Positions 45,622-54,576 of a stretch of 64,000 nt of DNA are shown here, one piece after another. How positions within the stretch are numbered: position 1 is the first letter of the stretch; every line of letters starts with the position of its first letter. Under the pieces are notes generated by a model, which was given only the letters and a program-made list of their open reading frames with translations, made no database searches and was not told where the DNA came from. Location of the stretch: NCBI RefSeq assembly GCF_030816915.1, contig NZ_JAUSYN010000002.1, positions 2,803,501 to 2,867,500 on the forward strand. Direction: 5' to 3'. Source of the stretch: Streptomyces sp. B3I8. Its GTDB lineage: Bacteria; Actinomycetota; Actinomycetes; Streptomycetales; Streptomycetaceae. Made by a program: the position numbers and the translations under genes.

Positions 45622-46908
45622 TCATTTCGGGACGGGTGCGAACTCCACGGGCAGCGTGCGCAATCCGCGCATGATGAGGCCTCCACGCCACCGCAATTCG
45701 GTGGAATCCACCGCGAGTCGGAGGTCCGGAAGGCGGGTCAGGAGGGCCGCGAGCGCGGTCCGGCCCTCCAGACGGGCGAGCGGGGCACCGAGACAGTAGT
45801 GGATGCCGTGCCCGTATCCGAGGTGTTGATTGTCACGGCGAGTGAGATCGAGCACGTCCGGGTCGGTGAACCGTTCCGGGTCGCGGTCGGCGGCCGCCAG
45901 GACGACGAGGACGGGGTCGCCGGGGGCGATGTCCTGGCCGCCGAGGGTCAGCGGCCGGGTGGCGAACCGCCAGGTGGCCAGCTCCACCGGGCCGTCGAAG
46001 CGCAGGAGTTCCTCGACCCCGCTCTCCAGCAGGCCCGTCTCCCCCGCGGCGAGGGAGTCCTGCAGCCGGGTCCGCTGCCCGGGGTGGGCGAGCAGGGCGT
46101 GGATGCCGTTGCCGATGAGATTGACGGTGGTCTCGAAGCCCGCGAAGAGAAGGATGAACGCCATCGCGGCGACCTCGTTCTCCGTGAGGTGCTCGCCCTC
46201 GTCGGAGGCGCGGATGAGACCGGAGACGAGATCCTCGCCGGGGGCGGCCTCGGCGGGCAGTGCCTCGCGCTTGCGGTGGATGAGGTCGGCGAGATAGCCG
46301 CGCATCTTCTTGACGGAGCGGGCGACCCCGCCGCGGGGGCCGCCCTGGTGACGGATCATCATGCCCGCCCAGTCGCGGAAGTCGTCCTGGTCCTCGCGCG
46401 GGACGCCGAGGAGGTCGCAGATGGCGTAGATGGGGAGCGGGAAGGCGAACTCGTGGATCAGGTCGGCCTCGCCGCGGGCGGCGAAGCCGTCGATGAGGTG
46501 GTCCGTCAGCTCCTGCACGCGCGGGGCGAACTCGGCGACGCGGCGGGGGGTGAACGCGGTGCTGACCAGGCGGCGCAGGCGGGTGTGGTCCGGCGGGTCG
46601 ATGTTGAGCAGATGCGTCATCAGCTCGGCCTTGCGCTCGCCGGGGATGCCGGTTCTGCCCCGGGCGTGGGCGGGCTCGTCGTGGTGGGCCGGGTTCTTGG
46701 ACAGCCGGGGATCGGCGAGGGCGCGGCGGGCGTCGGCGTAACGGGTGACGAGCCAGGCCTCGACGCCGCTGGGGAGGCGGGTGCGGTGGACGGGATCGTG
46801 GCCGCGGAGCCAGGCGTAGGCGGGGTAGGGGTCGGTGGCGAACTCCCAGGTGAACAGGGCGGGGCCCGCGGGGGGTGGGGACGGGGTGGGGCTCGGCTCG
46901 CCATGCAT
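45622..46908 (-). CDS. cytochrome P450, CYP107-like
   Basis: A 428-residue soluble bacterial P450. Seen: the I-helix oxygen motif FAGFETTVNLIGNG, the K-helix EELLR (ExxR), and the heme loop LGYGHGIHYCLGAPLARLEG with the cysteine ligand. The sequence type is close to the CYP107 group of Streptomyces; an S. coelicolor P450 (CYP107T1) lies at the same place by memory. No ferredoxin or biosynthetic gene is beside it, so the substrate is unknown. The ATG at 46908 follows ATGCATGG-like sequence with a weak ribosome site. A dispersed repeat (copy C) precedes it. Confidence 0.92.
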   Translation of the reverse strand: MHGEPSPTPSPPPAGPALFTWEFATDPYPAYAWLRGHDPVHRTRLPSGVEAWLVTRYADARRALADPRLSKNPAHHDEPAHARGRTGIPGERKAELMTHLLNIDPPDHTRLRRLVSTAFTPRRVAEFAPRVQELTDHLIDGFAARGEADLIHEFAFPLPIYAICDLLGVPREDQDDFRDWAGMMIRHQGGPRGGVARSVKKMRGYLADLIHRKREALPAEAAPGEDLVSGLIRASDEGEHLTENEVAAMAFILLFAGFETTVNLIGNGIHALLAHPGQRTRLQDSLAAGETGLLESGVEELLRFDGPVELATWRFATRPLTLGGQDIAPGDPVLVVLAAADRDPERFTDPDVLDLTRRDNQHLGYGHGIHYCLGAPLARLEGRTALAALLTRLPDLRLAVDSTELRWRGGLIMRGLRTLPVEFAPVPK

Positions 46909-46938
46909 ACGGCGACCCTAACGGCCGGGGGGCCTGCG

Positions 46939-46997
46939 CGGTTTTCTCCGCCCCCGCCGCCCCGACCCTTCCCGTCCCCGGAGGGCTCCGCCCCCCG
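46939..46997. repeat. dispersed intergenic repeat, copy C
   Basis: GCGGTTTTCTCCGCCCCCGC followed by CGCCCCGACCCTTCCCGTCC resembles copies A, B and D. Its companion module GCGCAGTTCCCCGCGCCCCT follows at 47070-47089, after the 8-bp repeat array. Confidence 0.65.
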
Positions 46998-47060
46998 GAC
47001 TCACGGACTCCCGGACTCACGGACCCCCGGACCCCCGGACCCCCGGACCCCCGGACCCCC
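46997..47060. repeat. eight tandem 8-bp repeats
   Basis: GGACTCAC, GGACTCCC, GGACTCAC and then five GGACCCCC units, exactly head to tail. Located between the P450 start and the mazG stop, inserted between two modules of the dispersed repeat. Confidence 0.9.
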
Positions 47061-47119
47061 GAGACGATTGCGCAGTTCCCCGCGCCCCTGTCGTAGACCC
47101 TCCCCGGGCGCACCCGGCG

Positions 47120-48109
47120 TCAGGTCGTGCCTGCCCCCTCCACCACGCGGATCGCGTCCCGGTACGCCCGTGCGGCCACCCGCAACGCCGCCTCGGGATC
47201 CACCCCGTCCGCCTCCGACCGCGCCGCCAGCGCGAGCAACTCGTACCCGACCCCTTCCCCCACCGGCAACGGCACCACCAGCCCCGCCGCCCGCACCCGC
47301 GACGCCAGCTTCGCCGCCAGCGCCAGCCCCGGCTGCCCCACCGGCACCCCCTCCGTCACCGACGACCGCCGCTTCTCCTCCGCCTTCGTCCGCAGCCAGT
47401 GCGCCTTGACCTCCTCCGGCGTGCTCGCGCTCTCCTCGCCGAAGACGTGCGGATGCCGGTGGATCAGCTTGGCCACGATGCCGCCGGCGACGTCGTCGAC
47501 GGAGAACGGCTCCTCCGCGTCCTCCTCCGCGATCCGCGCGTGGAAGACGACCTGGAGCAGTACGTCCCCGAGTTCCTCCCGCAGCTCCTCCCGGTCCCCG
47601 TCCTCGATCGCCTCGACGAGCTCGTACGCCTCCTCGATCGCGTACTTGGCCAGCCCCTCGTGGGTCTGCCCCGAGGACCAGGGGCACTCGCGGCGGATAC
47701 GGTCCATGACCTGGACGAGGTCGAGGAGGCGGGCGCCGGGGAGGTCGTAGGAGGCGGGCAGGAGTTCGAGGTCCGGCATCCGGACGCGGCCGGAGCCGGC
47801 CAGCCGGGACAGTCCGTCGGTCAGCCGCGGCTCCCCCTCGCCGGTGGCGACGACGACCACCGTGCGCCCGCCGGCGCACGCGTCGACCAGTTCACCCGCG
47901 TCGGGCGCGGCCTCCTCCACCGCGACGCCGGCTTCCCGGAGATACGGCAACTGCGGATGGGCGCCGTCCGCGCACAGCACCCGGTCGGCCGTGCGCAGGA
48001 GCTGCCAGGCGGGCCAGGACAGCAGTCCGGGGGCGACCCGGTGGCTGGTGGTGAGCAGGACTATGCGCCCGGGGGCGTCGGCGGAGGCTTCGGTGCCGGT
48101 TTCGTTCAC
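47120..48109 (-). CDS. mazG: MazG nucleoside triphosphate pyrophosphohydrolase with N-terminal methylase-like domain
   Basis: A 329-residue protein. Residues about 15-110 resemble a worn tetrapyrrole-methylase-like domain (RIVLLTTSHRVAPGLLSWPAW, TVVVVATGEGEPRL). Residues about 135-325 are MazG: CPWSSGQTHEGLAKYAIEEAYELVEAIEDGD and EELGDVLLQVVFHARIAEE, with the EExxE and ExxD metal motifs. MazG removes non-canonical nucleoside triphosphates. The GTG at 48109 is the best start, although GGAGG touches it; a TGAGGG at 48124 may act instead. It follows the SurA-like lipoprotein by 17 bases. Confidence 0.88.
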   Translation of the reverse strand: MNETGTEASADAPGRIVLLTTSHRVAPGLLSWPAWQLLRTADRVLCADGAHPQLPYLREAGVAVEEAAPDAGELVDACAGGRTVVVVATGEGEPRLTDGLSRLAGSGRVRMPDLELLPASYDLPGARLLDLVQVMDRIRRECPWSSGQTHEGLAKYAIEEAYELVEAIEDGDREELREELGDVLLQVVFHARIAEEDAEEPFSVDDVAGGIVAKLIHRHPHVFGEESASTPEEVKAHWLRTKAEEKRRSSVTEGVPVGQPGLALAAKLASRVRAAGLVVPLPVGEGVGYELLALAARSEADGVDPEAALRVAARAYRDAIRVVEGAGTT

Positions 48110-48126
48110 CCTCCGAACGTAAACCC

Positions 48127-48768
48127 TCAGGCGCCGGCCCTGCTCACGTCCTTCACCCAGGGTGCCTCGGTGTCCACGCGGCTGCTCTTCTGCACGTCCC
48201 AGCTCCCGTATCGCGGGTTGACGTCGACGTGGAGCGCCTTGGAGGCGTCGGACAGCGACTTCCAGAAGGTGGCCTTGCCGGTGCTGGTGCTCATGTCGGC
48301 GCCGAGGGCCGCGGCCAGCTTCTGGGCCCGTACCTCCGTGCGCAGGCTGTCGTCGAGCCGCGCGGGCGCCACCCCGTACTGCCGCAGCCAGGCGGTGCGC
48401 AGTTCCTGGGCGCCGCCTGCCTGCTGCTCCAGGGAGCCGCGCATCGACTGCACGTCCCGGTCGGTGACCTTGACACCCGCGTCCCGGGCGGCGCGGTCCA
48501 GGACCTGGTCGAGGACGAGCGAGTGCAGGGTGTCCCGGGTGAGGCTGCTGGTGCGGGAGACCTCCTGGGCGTACTGGGTCCCGTCCCCGGTGGCGGCCCG
48601 CTGCGCGGTGCGCACCTCCCGCACCCTGTCCTGGAGCTGTGCGACCGTGATCCGCTGCCCGCCGACGACGGCCGCGGCCCCGGGATGGGAGTCGCTTCCG
48701 CAGGCGGTGAGCACGGGGGCCGCGAGAAGGGCGGCGCTGAGGGCGATCGCGGTGCGACGGCGGTGCAA
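48127..48768 (-). CDS. SurA N-terminal-domain-like lipoprotein, TTG start
   Basis: A 213-residue lipoprotein. Signal and lipobox LLAAPVLTAC (Cys near residue 23), then a helical domain resembling the SurA chaperone N-terminal domain (QRITVAQLQDRVREVRTA, LVLDQVLDRAARDAGVKVTDRDV). It lacks a recognisable parvulin prolyl-isomerase domain. It may help fold secreted proteins. The TTG start at 48768 is chosen because GGGAGG is five bases before it and the signal begins at once. It is immediately upstream of mazG, which it may be co-transcribed with. Confidence 0.82.
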   Translation of the reverse strand: MHRRRTAIALSAALLAAPVLTACGSDSHPGAAAVVGGQRITVAQLQDRVREVRTAQRAATGDGTQYAQEVSRTSSLTRDTLHSLVLDQVLDRAARDAGVKVTDRDVQSMRGSLEQQAGGAQELRTAWLRQYGVAPARLDDSLRTEVRAQKLAAALGADMSTSTGKATFWKSLSDASKALHVDVNPRYGSWDVQKSSRVDTEAPWVKDVSRAGA

Positions 48769-48973
48769 GGTTGCCTCCCGAGGAGAGTGTGTGCAGACGA
48801 GGTGCGCCTCGCGACGTCTCCCTTGGGAAGGGTGCTGACCGGGCGACGGGCGGGCGCACAAGGTCTTGCGGTGATCGATGGTAGGCAGTGGCCAGGCTGC
48901 GGCCAAGGCATTGGACCAACGATTCACGCCGGCTTCGGGCACCGCCCGTCCCGCGCGAAGGGCTCGTGGCCGA

Positions 48974-49810
48974 TCAGCCCGTGATCGCCACCGGCGCGTC
49001 CCACGCGTCGCGGTCCACCGTGATGGTGTAGCTGCCGCGCTTCTCCTTGCTGTTCACCATGTACTGGTGGGCCCGGCTGTGCGGGGTGTACTGGGTCTTG
49101 CCCCAGGGCCAGTCCGAGGTGGTGGTGTTCTTCTTGTCCCACAGCGCGTACCAGAGGTTGCCCGGCAGGTCCGTGCGGTCCTTGGCGGTGGCGACGGCCT
49201 TGGCGCTGGAGCTGGTGAACCCGTAGTAACCGGTGCGGTAGGTCTTGGCGTGCAGGGTCTTGCCGAAGGAGCGGACGTACTTCAGCACGGCGTCGTTGCA
49301 CGAGGTGTTCGTCGTGTCGTACGGCTCCATGTCGAGGTAGACCGGGCTGCCCTTCTTCATGCCGAGCGCGGCGGCCCTGGCGACGGCGTCGGCCCCGTCC
49401 TTGGCGCCGAGGGACGTGGCGGTGGAGGGGGTGAGCTTCTCCGGGCTGGAACCGCTCTGGCAGGGCGGCTGGGCGCCGACGTACAGCGGGATGAGCTTCC
49501 AGCCGGTCGCGGTGACCGACTTGACCCAGGAGGCGGTGAGGTCGGGCTGCGCGCAGCCGCGGTTCCTGCCGCCGACGTACACGGCGGCGGCGCCGTAGAA
49601 ACCGGTGTGCCAGGCCTTCATCGCGGACGTGGAGGGCGCGGCACAGGTGTCGAACGCGCGTCCGGTGAAGGTCTTCTGCGCGGGCCAGGTGGTGGCGGCC
49701 GTCGAGGTCTGGGCGGCGATCCCCGCCCCCGCGACGACGACGGCGCCGGCCACGCCCCAGGCGGCGTATCTGCGCTTCTTGGACATCCGGTGACGGTTCC
49801 TGCCGAACAT
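48974..49810 (-). CDS. secreted DUF1906 (glycoside-hydrolase-like) protein
   Basis: A 278-residue secreted protein. N-terminal basic region and signal (KKRRYAAWGVAGAVVVAGAG, about residues 10-33), then a TIM-barrel-like DUF1906 domain: GRAFDTCAAPS, AVYVGGRNRGC, WKLIPLYVGAQPPC, PVYLDMEPYDTT (Glu/Asp possible catalytic site), YGFTSSSAKAVATAKD and HQYMV. Members include mycobacterial Rv2525c-type proteins and lysozyme-like modules, so a peptidoglycan or glycan target is likely. The ATG at 49810 has GGGGTGGGG; the ATG at 49786 is an alternative. Four cysteines probably form disulfides. Confidence 0.85.
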   Translation of the reverse strand: MFGRNRHRMSKKRRYAAWGVAGAVVVAGAGIAAQTSTAATTWPAQKTFTGRAFDTCAAPSTSAMKAWHTGFYGAAAVYVGGRNRGCAQPDLTASWVKSVTATGWKLIPLYVGAQPPCQSGSSPEKLTPSTATSLGAKDGADAVARAAALGMKKGSPVYLDMEPYDTTNTSCNDAVLKYVRSFGKTLHAKTYRTGYYGFTSSSAKAVATAKDRTDLPGNLWYALWDKKNTTTSDWPWGKTQYTPHSRAHQYMVNSKEKRGSYTITVDRDAWDAPVAITG

Positions 49811-49939
49811 GACGTACCCCACCCCTGAGTGACAGAACAGCGAGAAAGTACCAGGCGCATTCCGGCCGGTACTCCCCGGACCCGCGTCGGCCGCCTCCTG
49901 GCCGCGGTCAGCCCCGGGCAAGGACGCCCGGGACCCGTG

Positions 49940-51490
49940 TCAGCCCCGGACCTGCCCCAGCCACTGCAGCGTCCGGCGGACCTCGCCGGCCAGCGGGTGG
50001 CCGGGGCCGTGCAGCCGTTCGACGTCGGCCAGGAGGCGGCCCAGGATGTCGTGCGCGGCGCCGCGGTCGCCGAGCGCGAGCAGCAGGTGTCCGATGCGGC
50101 GGCGCAGTTCGAGCGCGGTGGCGGGGTCGCCGCCGACGTACCGGTTCTCGTAGTACGGCAGCAGCGCGCGGTACTCGGCGAGCGCGGCGGCCGGTTCGCC
50201 GAGCTGTTCGAGGCACTGGGCGGCCTCGTAGCGGAAGCGCAGCGACTGGGTGTCGGCCTGCCCGGCCTCGGCCGCGCGCTCGTCGGCGAGGCGGCGCAGT
50301 TCGGGCAGGGCGCGGCGGTACTGCCCGTCGTCCATGAGGGTGGCCGCGTACTGCTTGCGCAGGGTGCGGACGACGGGCGAGTGCTCGCCGTGCTGGGCGG
50401 CGGCGGCCGGGAGGATCTGGCCGAGGATGTCGACGGCCTGGGTGATGCGGCCCTCGCCGAGCAGCCGCTTGACCTCGTCGACGGCGCCCGCGACATCGGG
50501 CTTCTCGACGTGTCCCACGACGGGCGTGGCGGGCTGCGGCTGGGGCGCGGGGGTGCGCGCCCGGTCCGGCCAGGGGGCGTGCGGACGCAGGAAGGGGCGC
50601 GTGGGGTCGAGCGGGGCGCCGGTGGGCAGGCCGCGCGCCGGCAGCAGGGGCAGCAGCGCCTCGTGCGTCTCCTGCGCGGAGCCGGGCCGGTGCTGGGGGT
50701 CCTTGGCGAGCAGCCGCAGCACCAGTGCCTCCATCGCCTCGGGGACCTCGGGGCGCAGCCGGCGCACGGGCAGCGGCGGTTCGTAGAGGTGGCGGTGGAG
50801 CACGCCGAGGGCGGTGGTGCCGGTGAACGGCACGTTGCCGCTGAGCAGTTCGTGCATCAGCACGCCGAGCGCGTACAGGTCGGTGTACGGGCCGACGGCG
50901 CCGCCCATGGCCTGCTCGGGCGCCATGTAGGCGGGGCTGCCGATGGGCGAACCGGTGTGGGTGAGGCGGGTGGTGTCGGTGTCCATGACGTGTGCGACGC
51001 CGAGGTCGAGCACGGTGACCGTGCCGTCCTGCTTGACCATCACGTTCCGCGGCTTGAGGTCGCGGTGCACGATCGGCACGGCGTGCACCGCGGAGAGCAC
51101 GGCGCACAGTTGCGCGGCGACGGCGGCCACCCACTGCCAGGGGTAGGGGTCGTGCTCGGCGAGGTGGTCGGCGAGGTCGGCGCCGTCGACGTACTGCATG
51201 ACGAGGAACAGTTCCTCGCCCTCGCTGCCGGCATCGTGCACGGTGACCAGGCCGGGGTGGTCGACCTGGGCGGTGACGCGGCACTCGCGGACGAACCGGC
51301 GGCGCAGTTCGTCGGCCTCCTGGCCCGCGACCTTGTCGGGCCTCAGCAGCTTGACCGCCACGCGCCGGTCCAGGCGGCGGTCGTACGCCGTCCAGACCTG
51401 GCCCATGCCGCCCTGCCCGATGAGCGTGGACAGCTCGTACCGGCCGGCGACGATCCGTCCGGTGCCGGTGCCGGTGGTCGCCCCACTCAC
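49940..51490 (-). CDS. serine/threonine protein kinase with TPR-like C-terminus
   Basis: A 516-residue kinase. Residues about 15-275 form a Hanks-type domain with IGQGGMGQVW (P-loop), AVKLLRP (Lys), HRDLKPRN (catalytic loop), LDLGVA (DFG position reads DLG) and AYMAPEQA. Residues about 285-330 are a Pro-rich linker, and the last 180 residues are TPR-like helices (GRITQAVDILGQIL, LRFRYEAAQCLEQLGEPAAAL). There is no membrane segment, so it is soluble. The GTG at 51490 overlaps the upstream membrane-protein stop as GTGA, so they are coupled. The TPR part probably binds a partner or substrate. Confidence 0.9.
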   Translation of the reverse strand: MSGATTGTGTGRIVAGRYELSTLIGQGGMGQVWTAYDRRLDRRVAVKLLRPDKVAGQEADELRRRFVRECRVTAQVDHPGLVTVHDAGSEGEELFLVMQYVDGADLADHLAEHDPYPWQWVAAVAAQLCAVLSAVHAVPIVHRDLKPRNVMVKQDGTVTVLDLGVAHVMDTDTTRLTHTGSPIGSPAYMAPEQAMGGAVGPYTDLYALGVLMHELLSGNVPFTGTTALGVLHRHLYEPPLPVRRLRPEVPEAMEALVLRLLAKDPQHRPGSAQETHEALLPLLPARGLPTGAPLDPTRPFLRPHAPWPDRARTPAPQPQPATPVVGHVEKPDVAGAVDEVKRLLGEGRITQAVDILGQILPAAAAQHGEHSPVVRTLRKQYAATLMDDGQYRRALPELRRLADERAAEAGQADTQSLRFRYEAAQCLEQLGEPAAALAEYRALLPYYENRYVGGDPATALELRRRIGHLLLALGDRGAAHDILGRLLADVERLHGPGHPLAGEVRRTLQWLGQVRG

Positions 51491-52173
51491 CTGTCGCCCT
51501 CCTGCTTGCGCAGGTAGTCGCTGAGCTCGTCCAGTTCGGCGCGGACCTGGTCGATACGGGCCGGACCGGGCCGGTTCCCGGTGCCCTCGGCGGGGTGCGG
51601 GATCGGCGTGGCGGCGGAGTGGGGTATCGGCGTGGCGGCGGGGCCGGGGCCGTACGGGTGCGGCGGCACGGGCGCCGGAGCGGGCGTCGGCGCGGGGCCG
51701 GGGGCGGCCTGGGCGGCGGCGTACGGCTGCGGCGGCACCGGGGCCTGCCGGTTCGCGTACGGCTGCTGCGGCGGGGCCGCCGGGTAGCCGTAGCCCTGCC
51801 GGGGCCCGGGCGGGTACACCGCGCCGGCCGGCGGGACCGGCCCGTACGGCGTGAACGGGCGGCGCCGCATGTCGAAGAGGATGTAGTAGATGCCGCTGCC
51901 CGCGCCGAGGACCAGCAGGACGATCATCGCGACGTCGGTGCGGTGGTCCGCCTCGGGGAGCGAGCCGACGACGCCGAAGCAGGTGATGATCAGCGGCACG
52001 CTCACCACCGCGAGCAGCCAGTCGAACGACCGGCGGCTCAGCACGGCGATGCGGAACAGCGGCACGCAGGAGAGCAGCCCGATGGAGAAGAAGCTGCCGA
52101 GGAAGACCAGCACGCGAATGGCTATGACCGAGCCCCGGGTGCGGGCGGGCGGCGGCGTGCCGTGGCCGTACAT
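51487..52173 (-). CDS. membrane protein with Pro-rich cytoplasmic tail, kinase-coupled
   Basis: A 228-residue protein with three hydrophobic segments (about 19-40, 50-72, 80-99) and a long Pro/Ala/Gly/Tyr tail (about 110-205) ending in a short charged helix (RIDQVRAELDELSDYLRKQE). It overlaps the Ser/Thr kinase start by four bases and the ATG at 52173 has CAGGAG. I infer that it docks with or is phosphorylated by the kinase; no family was recognised. The Pro-rich tail contains duplicated AATPIPH words. Confidence 0.72.
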   Translation of the reverse strand: MYGHGTPPPARTRGSVIAIRVLVFLGSFFSIGLLSCVPLFRIAVLSRRSFDWLLAVVSVPLIITCFGVVGSLPEADHRTDVAMIVLLVLGAGSGIYYILFDMRRRPFTPYGPVPPAGAVYPPGPRQGYGYPAAPPQQPYANRQAPVPPQPYAAAQAAPGPAPTPAPAPVPPHPYGPGPAATPIPHSAATPIPHPAEGTGNRPGPARIDQVRAELDELSDYLRKQEGDR

Positions 52174-52322
52174 GGCTGCTCCTGGGACCGGGTGGGAAAC
52201 GGACGGACGGTACGGGTTTTGGACTCAGAGCGTATAACCCGGGTCGGACAACCGGTCATGGTTGTGGGTAACCGTTGTGCCACCGATGGGCGTCGGTCCT
52301 CCCCGCCGCCTGTGGCGGACCG

Positions 52323-54365
52323 TCACTCCGGCGGCAGGCTCCCGTCGGTCAGTCCGTCGTACATCCCGCGCACGAACTGGGCGCCGAGTCGGCCCGCGAG
52401 CCGCAACTCCTCCTCGAACCTGGCCAGTTCACGGAACCGCCGGCCGTAGCGGCGCTGCTGTTCCAGCGGCAGCCGGGGCAGTCGCAGCCGGCGCACGTCG
52501 AGCCGGGCGGAGGTGGAGGCGTAGCTGCTGGCCCGGCGGTGGTTGGCGCTGCCGCGCAGGAACCCGGCGAGGAACCAGGGGTCGAGGGCGGCGGGGTCGG
52601 GCCGCAGCAGGGTGAGGTGGCGGCCGAGCGCGGCACCCGCGGTCGCCCCGTCGACGACACGGGCCGCCGGACCGCCGCCGAGCACGGGGAGGACGACGTC
52701 CCCGGCCTGAAGCAGCACCGGTTCCTCGCCGGCGTCCGGCAGGGTGCCCGAGGGGGCGTCGCCGCAGAGCACGTCGTGGTCGGTGAGCACGCGTCCGTGC
52801 GGGCCGCCGGTGCCGCCGGTGCGCAGCACCAGGGCGCCGCCGCGGGCGAGTTCGCCGACGGTGGTGACCGGCGGGCGCGCGAGGTCGACGGCGGGCTGCG
52901 GGGTGAGGGCGGCGGCGGGCGGGGCGAGGTCGGCGGTGAGCCGCAGGGTCTCGCCCAGGCGGGCGCGGACCTCGATGAGCCGGTCGGCGCCGCCGTCCGG
53001 GGCGGGCGGCGGCAGATGGCGGGCGGGGGCCAGGTCGACGTCGTCGTCGAGGAGTTCGACGACGGGCAGGGCGCGGCTGACACCGGGCCGTTCCTCGGCG
53101 GTGCCGGTGCGCTCGAAGTCGCGCCAGGTGTCCAGGACGGCCTCGCGCACCGCCTGCCAGTCGGGTCCGCCGCGTCCCTCGGCGGCGGCCGCGCCGGTGT
53201 CCACGAGCAGCACCCGTGGCTGGGCGGGCGTCCGGTCGGGGCGGCGCAGCACCCACAGGTGCAGCGGGATGCCGTGCGGCGGGGCCGCGCCGACGGGCAG
53301 TGCGACCACCGCGCGCAGGGTGCCGCGGCGCAGCAGGTCGGCGCGGATACGGCGGCCGGAGCGGCGGGAGGCGGCGGCGGGCGGCATCAGCAGCACGGCG
53401 GTGCCGCCGTCCTTCAGACGGGCCAACGCGTGCTGCACCCAGGCCAGTTCGGACTCGGTGCGGGCCGGGAGGCCGTACTCCCAGCGCGGGTCGTAGGCGA
53501 GTTCCTCGTGGCCCCAGTTGCGCTCGTTGAACGGCGGGTGGCACAGCACGACGTCGGCCCGGAGGCTGTCGTGCGCGTCCGCCCGGAGGCTGTCGCCGAC
53601 GGCGACGCGGATGACCGCGGGGCTGTGCAGGGCGAGCCGCAGCGCGGTGAGGGCCGCGAGTTCGGGGGCGCCGTCCTGGCCGTACAGGGTCTGCTCGGGC
53701 GCGGGGGCGACGGCGCGCAGCAGGGCACCGGTGCCGCAGGCGGGGTCCAGGGCGGTGCGGGCGGGGCCGGCCAGCTCGGCCATCAGGGCGGCGAGGCCGG
53801 CCGGGGTGAGCGTGTACTGGCGCGGGTTGGCGTCCAGGTGGCGGCCGAGCAGGTACTCGTACGTCTGCCGGGCGCCCAGTTCGGCGGCGAGGTCGACGGC
53901 GCCGCGCAGCAGCGGGGCGGACGGGCGCAGGGCGGCGGGGTCGGGGACGCGCACGGCAGGGGTGCGCCGCGCGCCGAAGCGGGCGGTGAGCACCTGTTCG
54001 AGGTGACCGGGCAGGAGGCGGGCGAGCCGGTCGTCGGAGCCGGCGGAGATCTCCAGCCAGACGGTGGGCCGAGCGTGGAGGAGCAGCAGGACGCAGCCGG
54101 CGTGCAGCAGGCCGGTGACGGGGCCCTCCGGGTGGCCGGCGAGCTGCTGCCGGACCCGCTCGCGCAGCGGGACCTCGGCGAGTTTGCCCTGCGCGCGCAG
54201 CCATTCCTCGACCTCGGCGAGGGCGAAGGCGGGGCTGGTCTCCGTGCCGCCGACCGGCTTGGGGAAGTCCGCGTGCCGACGGCGCCAGTTGCTGACGGCG
54301 GCCCGGCCGACCCCCGCGAGCCGGGCGATCCCGGCGGCGGTCACTTCTGTGGCGTTGTCCTGCAC
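52323..54365 (-). CDS. N6 adenine DNA methylase-like protein with N-terminal HTH, altered motif IV
   Basis: A 680-residue protein. Residues about 8-55 are a helix-turn-helix (GIARLAGVGRAAVSNWRRR). The middle (about 180-400) resembles a HsdM-type methylase with SAM motif DPACGTGALLRAV. Motif IV reads CHPPFNERN where family members have NPPF or NPPY: the catalytic Asn position is His. A near-duplicate DSLRADAH-DSLRADVV precedes it. The C-terminal 200 residues look like a specificity (HsdS-like) domain. No restriction subunit is nearby. It may be an inactive, DNA-binding regulator or a modified methylase. Divergent from the secreted repeat protein. Confidence 0.78.
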   Translation of the reverse strand: MQDNATEVTAAGIARLAGVGRAAVSNWRRRHADFPKPVGGTETSPAFALAEVEEWLRAQGKLAEVPLRERVRQQLAGHPEGPVTGLLHAGCVLLLLHARPTVWLEISAGSDDRLARLLPGHLEQVLTARFGARRTPAVRVPDPAALRPSAPLLRGAVDLAAELGARQTYEYLLGRHLDANPRQYTLTPAGLAALMAELAGPARTALDPACGTGALLRAVAPAPEQTLYGQDGAPELAALTALRLALHSPAVIRVAVGDSLRADAHDSLRADVVLCHPPFNERNWGHEELAYDPRWEYGLPARTESELAWVQHALARLKDGGTAVLLMPPAAASRRSGRRIRADLLRRGTLRAVVALPVGAAPPHGIPLHLWVLRRPDRTPAQPRVLLVDTGAAAAEGRGGPDWQAVREAVLDTWRDFERTGTAEERPGVSRALPVVELLDDDVDLAPARHLPPPAPDGGADRLIEVRARLGETLRLTADLAPPAAALTPQPAVDLARPPVTTVGELARGGALVLRTGGTGGPHGRVLTDHDVLCGDAPSGTLPDAGEEPVLLQAGDVVLPVLGGGPAARVVDGATAGAALGRHLTLLRPDPAALDPWFLAGFLRGSANHRRASSYASTSARLDVRRLRLPRLPLEQQRRYGRRFRELARFEEELRLAGRLGAQFVRGMYDGLTDGSLPPE

Positions 54366-54512
54366 CAGACCCCACTCCTCTCGGCCTCCGGGCCGTCCGT
54401 GGCGCCGATGATACCGACGCCTCTACGCCGCGAGGATTCACGGCCGTGTACATACCTTCTGACGCTCGTCTGGTTGACTCGGTTCACAAGCTCTGCTGTG
54501 ATTGACCCCGCC

Positions 54513-54545
54513 ACGGGCGACCGCCGGAGGGGGGCGGTCGCCCGT
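54513..54545 (+). promoter_or_regulatory. leader hairpin before the secreted repeat protein
   Basis: ACGGGCGACCGCC (54513-54525) pairs with GGCGGTCGCCCGT (54533-54545) around a seven-base loop. The ribosome site GGGGAGG follows 15 bases later, so the stem could affect translation or mark an early terminator. Confidence 0.55.
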
Positions 54546-54576
54546 GCTCAGGCAACCGAGGGGGAGGAAGACCACC

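Noticed and set aside
45622..46908. P450 as part of a biosynthetic gene cluster
   Set aside because: No synthase, transferase, ferredoxin or resistance genes surround it; neighbours are house-keeping genes, and the gene has a conserved core position.
52323..54365. Type I restriction-modification system
   Set aside because: No hsdR and no separate hsdS; the protein is a single fusion and its catalytic motif is changed.
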